Assembly: GCA_050186335.1 (NCBI GenBank)
Contig: JBFWYO010000055.1
Coordinates: forward strand, 1 to 33,985
Reading direction: 5' to 3'
Source: JBFWYO01 sp050186335
GTDB lineage: Bacteria; Pseudomonadota; Alphaproteobacteria; Bin65
DNA: 33,985 nt
Below the pieces are notes generated by a model that saw only the letters and a program-made list of their open reading frames with translations, made no database searches and was not told where the DNA came from. A program made the translations under genes and the position numbers. Positions 27,356 through 33,985 of this stretch are shown piece by piece; within the stretch, counting starts at the first letter, position 1; every line of letters starts with the position of its first letter.

Positions 27356-28278
27356 CCGCCGCCGCGGTGGAGAAGCCCGCGCATCCCGCGCTCAAATACC
27401 TGCTGCTGGCGTGCCTAGGATTGATCTGGGGCACGTCGTTCACGTTCGTCGGTGTGGCGGTACATACCGTGCCGCCGTTTACGATCGCTTCGTCGCGCAT
27501 CATTCTGGGCGGCGGGATTCTGCTCACACTCGCGCTGCTCGCGCGTCAGCCGTTTCCGCGCCGCGCCGAGGACTGGCTGTTCGTGACCGGCTACGCCGTC
27601 ATCGGCAACGCCGGGCCGTTCTGCCTGCTCGCCTTCGGCCAGTCGCACATCGACAGCAGCCTGGCGGCGATCCTGATTGCCGCCACGCCGCTGTTCACGC
27701 TGGTGATCGCGCATGTGATGACGGTCGACGAGAAGATCAGCGTGCGGAAAGGGGTCGGCGTCGCGGTCGGTTTCGTCGGCATCTTGCTGCTGTTCGGGCC
27801 GGCGGCGCTCGGCGGTCTGGGTGCCGATTTCTGGGGCCAGGCGATGATCCTCGGCGCCAGCCTGGGTTTCGGCATCTCGACGGTCTTGGCGCGCCGCCTG
27901 CGCCACATCCCGCCCATGATCATGGCGTCGTCGTCGCTGCTGATCGCCGGGCTGTTCGTAATTCCGCTCATGCTCGCGCTCGAACAACCGTGGCGCTTGT
28001 CGCCGTCGTGGGATGCGGTGGTTTCGCTGGGCGGCCTGTCGATTTTCAGCACGGCCTGCGCGCTGATCATCTTTTTCAAGCTGATTAAGCTGGCCGGCGC
28101 GAATTTCACCGCGCTCAACAACTACATGGCACCGGCGGTCGGCGTGCTGTGGGGCACAGCCCTGCTCGGCGAGAAGCTGACCTGGCTCAAGATCGGCGCG
28201 ATTGCGGTGATTTTCGTCGGCATCGGCATCTCGGGCCTGCGCCCGCGCACGCGACCGACAACGCCGCCGGCGGGCTAA
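27352..28278 (+). CDS. EamA/DMT-family transporter, third tandem paralogue
   Basis: A 308-residue ten-helix transporter of the same superfamily. The first helix reads LACLGLIWGTSFTFVGVAV, and the second repeat closes with ALNNYMAPAVGVLWGTALLGE. The start of its second repeat (RLRHIPPMIMASSSLLIAG) lacks the SASCSLLS motif shared by the other two, so it is the most divergent of the three and may have a different substrate. The ATG at 27352 overlaps the stop of the preceding gene in ATGA. An open frame reaching back to 27073 is the shifted frame of that gene. It ends 79 bases from the convergent dapB stop. Confidence 0.9.
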   Translation: MTAAAVEKPAHPALKYLLLACLGLIWGTSFTFVGVAVHTVPPFTIASSRIILGGGILLTLALLARQPFPRRAEDWLFVTGYAVIGNAGPFCLLAFGQSHIDSSLAAILIAATPLFTLVIAHVMTVDEKISVRKGVGVAVGFVGILLLFGPAALGGLGADFWGQAMILGASLGFGISTVLARRLRHIPPMIMASSSLLIAGLFVIPLMLALEQPWRLSPSWDAVVSLGGLSIFSTACALIIFFKLIKLAGANFTALNNYMAPAVGVLWGTALLGEKLTWLKIGAIAVIFVGIGISGLRPRTRPTTPPAG

Positions 28279-28294
28279 AACATCCCGCTCGGCG

Positions 28295-28310
28295 GCCGCC
28301 GCGAGGCGGC
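28295..28310. terminator. Hairpin with GCGA tetraloop in the convergent EamA/dapB gap
   Basis: GCCGCC (28295-28300), GCGA, GGCGGC (28305-28310) form a perfect 6-bp stem closed by a GNRA-type tetraloop on the plus strand, 17 bases after the transporter stop. No T-run follows on either strand. It is a candidate 3' boundary for the transporter operon, at modest confidence. Confidence 0.35.
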
Positions 28311-28357
28311 GCGCCGGATCGGCAAATTGCGCGGCGCACGCGATGCCGCGGCGTCGC

Positions 28358-29164
28358 TCACAGGCCGAGCACGTCCTTCATCGAATACAGGCCGGGCGGC
28401 TTGCCAGCCACCCACATCGAGGCGCGCACGGCGCCCTTGGCGAAGACGTGCCGGCCGCTGGCCTTGTGGCCCAGCTCGATGCGTTCGCCGTCGGCGGCGA
28501 AAATGACGTTGTGGTCGCCGACCACGTCGCCGCCGCGCAACGCGGCAAATCCTATGTCGCCGCGCTTGCGCGCGCCCGTGATGCCGTCGCGCCCGCGCGC
28601 CGCAACCTTATCGAGCTCGACGCCGCGCCCCTTCGCCGCCGCCTGGCCCAGGCCGAGTGCGGTGCCCGAGGGTGCGTCGACCTTATGCCGGTGATGCATC
28701 TCGACGATCTCGATGTCGTAATCTGGCCCCAGCATGCGCGCCACCTGCTCGGTGATCGCGAACAGCACGTTGACGCCCAGCGACATGTTCGGCGCCCACA
28801 CGATGGGCGCGGTTTTCGCGGCGGCTTCGATCGCGGCGCCCTGCGCCTTGTCGAGCCCGGTCGTGCCGATCACCAGCGCACTTTTATGCTGCGCCGCCAG
28901 CTGCGCGTTCAGCACCGTTGCGGCCGGCGCGGTGAAATCGATCACCGCCTGGCAGGTCTTGAACAAGGCGGCCGCGTCGGCGCCGATCGCGATGCCGTTC
29001 GCATCGAGGCCGGCCACCGTACCGGCGTCCTTGCCCAGCGCCGCATGGCCCGGCCGCTCGGCGGCGCCCATCAATTGCGCGCCGTCGGTCGCGGCGATTT
29101 CCTTGATGAGCATCTGGCCCATCCGCCCCGCGGCGCCGACAACGCCGATCTTCACCTTGGCCAT
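28358..29164 (-). CDS. dapB: 4-hydroxy-tetrahydrodipicolinate reductase
   Basis: DapB carries out the NAD(P)H-dependent reduction step that makes tetrahydrodipicolinate on the way to meso-diaminopimelate and lysine. The 268-residue protein has normal length. It shows the nucleotide-binding VKIGVVGAAGRMGQML, the VIDFTAPAA and VIGTTGLD segments, APNMSLGVNVL, and the catalytic stretch EMHHRHKVDAPSGTA. The ATG at 29164 was chosen because GGAG lies about eight bases upstream and the nucleotide-binding strand starts at once; a longer frame to 29278 adds an Arg-rich lead without similarity to the family. It is divergent from an aldo/keto reductase gene. Confidence 0.96.
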   Translation of the reverse strand: MAKVKIGVVGAAGRMGQMLIKEIAATDGAQLMGAAERPGHAALGKDAGTVAGLDANGIAIGADAAALFKTCQAVIDFTAPAATVLNAQLAAQHKSALVIGTTGLDKAQGAAIEAAAKTAPIVWAPNMSLGVNVLFAITEQVARMLGPDYDIEIVEMHHRHKVDAPSGTALGLGQAAAKGRGVELDKVAARGRDGITGARKRGDIGFAALRGGDVVGDHNVIFAADGERIELGHKASGRHVFAKGAVRASMWVAGKPPGLYSMKDVLGL

Positions 29165-29280
29165 GATCTGCTCCACTCTCTCCCGGCCGGCTGCAGCAGC
29201 CGGCGCGCGGCATTCAAGCCTAAACCGGCCCCCGCGCCAAGGGCGGTACGGCCGTCCGCGAGAACTTGAGAGCGACAATC

Positions 29281-30102
29281 ATGCACACGCGCACAATCCC
29301 TTCCTCCGGCCAGGCCATCCCGGTCATCGGGCTCGGCACCTATCCGATGTTCGATGTCACGCTCGGCGCCGCCAACCGCGCGCCGCTCGAGACGGTCATG
29401 CGGACGCTGTTCGAAGCCGGCGGCCGCCTGGTCGACAGTTCGCCGATGTACGGCAAATCGGAACAGGTGTGCGGCCAATTGCTGGACGAGAACAGGTGGC
29501 GAGATACATGCTTTGTCGCGACCAAGGTCTGGACCACGGGCGAGGCGCGCGGGCAGGCGGAGATGCGCAATTCGCTCAAGCATTTCCGCCGGGACTCGCT
29601 CGATCTGATGCAGATCCACAACCTGTCCGATTGGCGCACGCAATTGAACAGCGCGCGCGCGTTGCAGGCGAAGGGCGTGTTCCGTTACGTCGGCATCACG
29701 CACTACACGTCGTCCGCGTTCGACGATGTCGAATCCGTGCTGCGCGCCGAGCAACTGGATTTCCTGCAGATCAACTATTCGGTCGCCGAACCTGAGGCCG
29801 CGCGCACGCTGCTGCCGCTGTGCCAGGAACGCGGCATCGCCGTGCTGATCAACCGCCCGCTCGGCAAGGGAGCGCCGCTGCGGAAGGCGCGCAGTAAACC
29901 GCTGCCGCCGGTGGCGGCGGAGCTCGGCTGTACGAGCTGGGCGCAACTGCTGCTGAAATTCGTCGTCGGCCACCCGGCGGTCACATGCGCGATTCCCGCG
30001 ACCGGCAATCCGGACCACATGGCGGATAATGTCAAGGCGGGGATGGGCGTGTTGCCGGACGCGAAGCAGTGCGCGGCGATCTTAAAAACCCTCTCCGTTT
30101 GA
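29281..30102 (+). CDS. Aldo/keto reductase
   Basis: A 273-residue cytoplasmic NADPH-dependent oxidoreductase of the aldo/keto reductase superfamily. The catalytic tetrad is complete: D52, Y57 (VDSSPMYGKSE), K82 (VATKVW) and H113 (LMQIHN). Later beta-barrel segments are FRYVGITHYTSSAF, LDFLQINYS and RGIAVLINRPLGKG, and the NADP-loop region is near the end (TCAIPATGNPDH). The protein is a little short for the superfamily. The ATG at 29281 follows GAGAGCGA; a TTG at 29266 is an in-frame alternative. A 5-bp hairpin CTCTC/GAGAG (30091-30105) covers its stop codon. The substrate cannot be predicted. Confidence 0.9.
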   Translation: MHTRTIPSSGQAIPVIGLGTYPMFDVTLGAANRAPLETVMRTLFEAGGRLVDSSPMYGKSEQVCGQLLDENRWRDTCFVATKVWTTGEARGQAEMRNSLKHFRRDSLDLMQIHNLSDWRTQLNSARALQAKGVFRYVGITHYTSSAFDDVESVLRAEQLDFLQINYSVAEPEAARTLLPLCQERGIAVLINRPLGKGAPLRKARSKPLPPVAAELGCTSWAQLLLKFVVGHPAVTCAIPATGNPDHMADNVKAGMGVLPDAKQCAAILKTLSV

Positions 30103-30120
30103 GAGAGCAACAACAAATTG

Positions 30121-30187
30121 CCTCGCCCTGAGTCCGTCGAAGGGTAAGTCCCGTACCGACTCATGCTTCGACAAGCTCAGCATGAGG
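30121..30187. repeat. REP-like extragenic palindrome
   Basis: Two 30-base arms (30121-30150 and 30158-30187) are imperfect inverted copies, agreeing at 21 of 30 positions, around the seven-base loop CCGTACC. The conserved cores are CTGAG and GTCGAAG on one arm and CTTCGAC and CTCAG on the other. Sequences with the core CTTCGACAAGCTCAG are a familiar dispersed extragenic repeat in several proteobacterial genomes. The element lies between the convergent aldo/keto reductase and dnaJ genes, the expected location for such repeats. Confidence 0.75.
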
Positions 30188-30234
30188 ATTTTTTGGTTCC
30201 TTCGCCCCGGTCTTCTCCGTTCGGAGACTTTCGC

Positions 30235-30252
30235 AAAAACCTCCTTTGGGAG
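30235..30252 (-). terminator. Rho-independent terminator of the dnaK-dnaJ operon
   Basis: Read on the minus strand, CTCC (30252-30249), loop CAAA, GGAG (30244-30241) is followed by G and five T (30239-30235), 28 bases after the dnaJ stop. The stem is short, but the T-run supports termination. A second, perfect dyad, TCTCCG/CGGAGA (30214-30227), lies just beyond it and may help. Confidence 0.5.
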
Positions 30253-30279
30253 CGGGAGCAGGAATAGAGGTGCATCGCC

Positions 30280-31440
30280 TCAATCCTTCAGATTCTGCCA
30301 CGCCTCTTTGACGCGCGCGATGAAGCCGGAAGATTTCGGGCTGTTCTTGTCGTTGCTCGCCTTGCCGAATTCCTCGAGCAGCTCTTTCTGCCGCTTGTTC
30401 AGGTTCTGCGGCGTCTCGACCGCCACCTCGATGAACATGTCGCCGCGGTTCTTGGCGCGCAGCACGGTCATGCCCTTCTCGCGCAGGCGGAACTGGTCGC
30501 CGGTCTGCGTGCCGGCGGGAATATTGACGCGCGCGCGCGTGCCGTCGACACACGGCACTTCGATGGCGCCGCCGAGTGCCGCGATCGTCATCGGCACCGG
30601 CACGCCGCAATGGATGTTGGCGCCGTCGCGCTGGAACAATTCGTGCGGTGCGACCGAGATGAAAATATACAGATCGCCGGCCGGCGCGCCGCGCATGCCG
30701 GCCTCGCCTTCGCCCGCCAGCCGGATGCGCGTGCCGTCCTCGACGCCGGCCGGCACGTTGACCGAGAGCGTCTTTTCTTTGCGCACGCGGCCGCTGCCGC
30801 CGCAGGTCTTGCACGGGTTGGCGATGATCTGGCCCTGGCCCTGGCAGTTCGCACAGGTCCGCTCGACGGTGAAGAAGCCCTGCTGGCTGCGCACCCGGCC
30901 GCGGCCCTGGCAGGTCGGGCACGGCACCGGCTTGGCGCCGCCTTCGGCGCCCGTACCTTTGCAGGTTTCGCAGCCGGCCGAGGTCGGCACGCGGATGTTG
31001 GTTTTCTTGCCGGCGAACGCCTCTTCCAGCGTGACTTCCATGTTGAAGCGCAGATCGCTGCCGCGCGCCTGCTGCTGGCGACCCGCGCCTCTGCGGTCGC
31101 CCATCATGTCGCCGAAGATGTTGTCGAAAATATCGGAGAAGCCGGAGCCGAAATTGAACTCGAAGCCTTGTCCGCCGGGTCCGCCGGGCCCGCCCGGGCC
31201 CGCCGGGCCGCCCTGTTGGAACGCCGCGTGGCCGAAACGGTCATAGGCGGCGCGCTTCTGCTCGTCGCGCAGCACTTCGTAGGCTTCGTTGATTTCCTTG
31301 AATTTGGCTTCGGCTGCCTTGTCGCCCGGGTTGCGGTCCGGGTGAAAATCCATGGCTTTCTTGCGGAACGCCTTTTTCAGCGCGTCCGCGTCGGCGGTGC
31401 GTGGCACGTCCAGGATTTCGTAGTAGTCGCGTTTGGCCAT
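30280..31440 (-). CDS. dnaJ: Chaperone DnaJ (Hsp40)
   Basis: DnaJ delivers unfolded proteins to DnaK and stimulates its ATPase. The 386-residue protein is a complete type I Hsp40. The J-domain carries the HPD motif at residues 33-35, followed by a Gly/Phe-rich linker with a Gly-Pro run. The zinc-finger domain has all four CxxCxGxG motifs (CETCKGTG, CPTCQGRG, CANCQGQG, CKTCGGSG), and the C-terminal substrate-binding domain follows to KEAWQNLKD. The ATG at 31440 gives the standard N-terminus MAKRDYYEILDVPR; the ribosome binding site is weak. It follows dnaK on the same strand after 137 bases, and a terminator follows its stop. Confidence 0.97.
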   Translation of the reverse strand: MAKRDYYEILDVPRTADADALKKAFRKKAMDFHPDRNPGDKAAEAKFKEINEAYEVLRDEQKRAAYDRFGHAAFQQGGPAGPGGPGGPGGQGFEFNFGSGFSDIFDNIFGDMMGDRRGAGRQQQARGSDLRFNMEVTLEEAFAGKKTNIRVPTSAGCETCKGTGAEGGAKPVPCPTCQGRGRVRSQQGFFTVERTCANCQGQGQIIANPCKTCGGSGRVRKEKTLSVNVPAGVEDGTRIRLAGEGEAGMRGAPAGDLYIFISVAPHELFQRDGANIHCGVPVPMTIAALGGAIEVPCVDGTRARVNIPAGTQTGDQFRLREKGMTVLRAKNRGDMFIEVAVETPQNLNKRQKELLEEFGKASNDKNSPKSSGFIARVKEAWQNLKD

Positions 31441-31577
31441 TGGTCGACCGACAGTCTATGCAGATTGGCAATGTGGCACCAGCCGACACGGCGCGGGCGG
31501 CAGGGGAGAAACAATGGCGATGGCGAAACCGCTCGCTTGTTTTTCCGCTGCCGCCCGCCCGCTCGACCGACGTTCGA

Positions 31578-33512
<1,935 letters not shown>

Positions 33513-33626
33513 GTGCTCCTCGCTCGGCAGGTCCGGCGGGCCCCGCAGGCACCCGGCAGAACCCCCATAAGGTTCCGATGATTAAGCTTTCCGCCGCATT
33601 CGCCCAGCGGCCGGGCTCGAGGGGAC

Positions 33627-33655
33627 ATATAGGCATGGGTACGTAGGCCTGCAAG
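33627..33655 (-). promoter_or_regulatory. RpoH (sigma32) heat-shock promoter of dnaK
   Basis: On the minus strand, CTTG (33655-33652) is followed after 18 bases by CCTATAT (33633-33627). This agrees exactly with the alphaproteobacterial RpoH consensus CTTG, 17-18 bases, CYTATnT. Transcription would start near 33620, leaving a leader of about 108 bases before the dnaK ATG. Confidence 0.72.
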
Positions 33656-33711
33656 ACGGCTAAGCGGCTGGCGCGGCGAATCTTTTTGCCAATTCTCACT
33701 GCTTGCCGGGC

Positions 33712-33740
33712 TTGAAGAATCAGTCTTCAGAACATATCAT
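33712..33740 (+). promoter_or_regulatory. Possible sigma70 promoter for the TcmP-like gene
   Basis: TTGAAG (33712-33717) and TATCAT (33735-33740) lie 17 bases apart, matching four and five consensus positions. The start would be near 33747, giving a leader of about 64 bases. An inverted repeat TGAAGA/TCTTCA (33713-33718 and 33724-33729) overlaps the -35 box and could be an operator. Confidence 0.4.
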
Positions 33741-33810
33741 GAACAATCACTATTAGCTTATCGCTCGATCGCGTCGCGCTGTTTATTCATCTCAGGTATG
33801 GGCTGCGAAT

Positions 33811-33985
33811 ATGCAATTCGACGAAATCGGGTATTGGTCCGAGATTAAACACACGATTATCAAGCGGTATGCGGCCGAGTATTGCCGGATACTTCGAAAC
33901 GATAATCGCTTTAAAATATCCTACATTGATTCATTTTCTGGAGCGGGCATTCATTTTTCGAAAGAGAGTGAAACTCTCGTTCCCG
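33811..33985 (+). CDS. N-terminus of a TcmP-like three-Cys-motif partner protein (cut by window edge)
   Basis: The frame from the ATG at 33811 is open to the last base and encodes 58 residues beginning MQFDEIGYWSEIKHTIIKRY. The pattern WSEIKHTIIKRYAAEY followed by FKISYIDSFSGAGIHFSK is what I recognise from the N-terminus of TcmP proteins, where YIDSFSGAG stands in the position of a methyltransferase-like motif I. TcmP genes are usually next to a gene for a three-Cys-motif (Gp37/Gp68-type, radical-SAM-like) protein; their function is unsettled. The DNA is 43 percent G+C by hand count (75 of 175), well below its surroundings, and codons ending in A or T are common, so the gene was probably acquired from elsewhere. 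An upstream ATG at 33798 is out of frame. The assignment rests on the N-terminus only. Confidence 0.65.
   Translation, partial: MQFDEIGYWSEIKHTIIKRYAAEYCRILRNDNRFKISYIDSFSGAGIHFSKESETLVP

Noticed and set aside
33513..33810. A small gene or RNA gene in the dnaK upstream gap
   Set aside because: No frame with start signal and plausible protein, and no tRNA-like folding seen; only promoter elements are supported.

Overview
The window is a GC-rich bacterial chromosome segment, densely packed with ordinary housekeeping genes and short intergenic gaps. It most likely comes from an alphaproteobacterium, perhaps of the Rhodospirillales type. Support for this is the mutS / hybrid malic enzyme neighbourhood, the phoR-pstSCAB-phoU-phoB order, the nth / DUF2244 pair, and a promoter before dnaK that fits the alphaproteobacterial RpoH consensus. 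The genus cannot be told from the sequence alone.

Layout. 1-3142: the 5' part of mutS (minus strand) diverges from a malic enzyme fused to a phosphotransacetylase-like domain. 3194-4987: a membrane-anchored Hanks-type Ser/Thr kinase on the minus strand, divergent from phoR. 5233-14555: a complete phosphate-starvation locus on the plus strand (phoR, pstS, pstC, pstA, pstB, phoU, phoB). It has a textbook Pho box before pstS and a strong hairpin between pstS and pstC. PstC and PstA both carry unusually long extra-membrane insertions.

14563-22210: five minus-strand genes, in transcription order a PfkB/adenosine-kinase-like kinase, an AmpG-like permease, alanine dehydrogenase, a PatZ-like acyl-CoA synthetase/GNAT acetyltransferase fusion, and an amino-acid permease whose start overlaps the fusion gene's stop. 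22396-24892: an EI24-domain membrane protein, a small lipoprotein, a PrsW-family membrane protease and endonuclease III. 24992-28278: a DUF2244 membrane protein followed by three tandem EamA/DMT transporters, joined by stop/start overlaps. 28358-30102: dapB, divergent from an aldo/keto reductase. 30121-30252: a REP-like palindrome and the dnaJ terminator. 30280-33512: dnaK-dnaJ on the minus strand.

The last part (33513-33985) changes character. The 298-base gap 33513-33810 holds the dnaK heat-shock promoter and a plausible outward sigma70 promoter. It is followed by the 5' end of a low-GC gene (75 of 175 bases G or C by hand count) whose product resembles the three-Cys-motif partner protein TcmP. 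This is the one clear sign of an accessory, horizontally acquired region; it continues beyond the right edge. No rRNA, tRNA, CRISPR array, insertion sequence or prophage was recognised.
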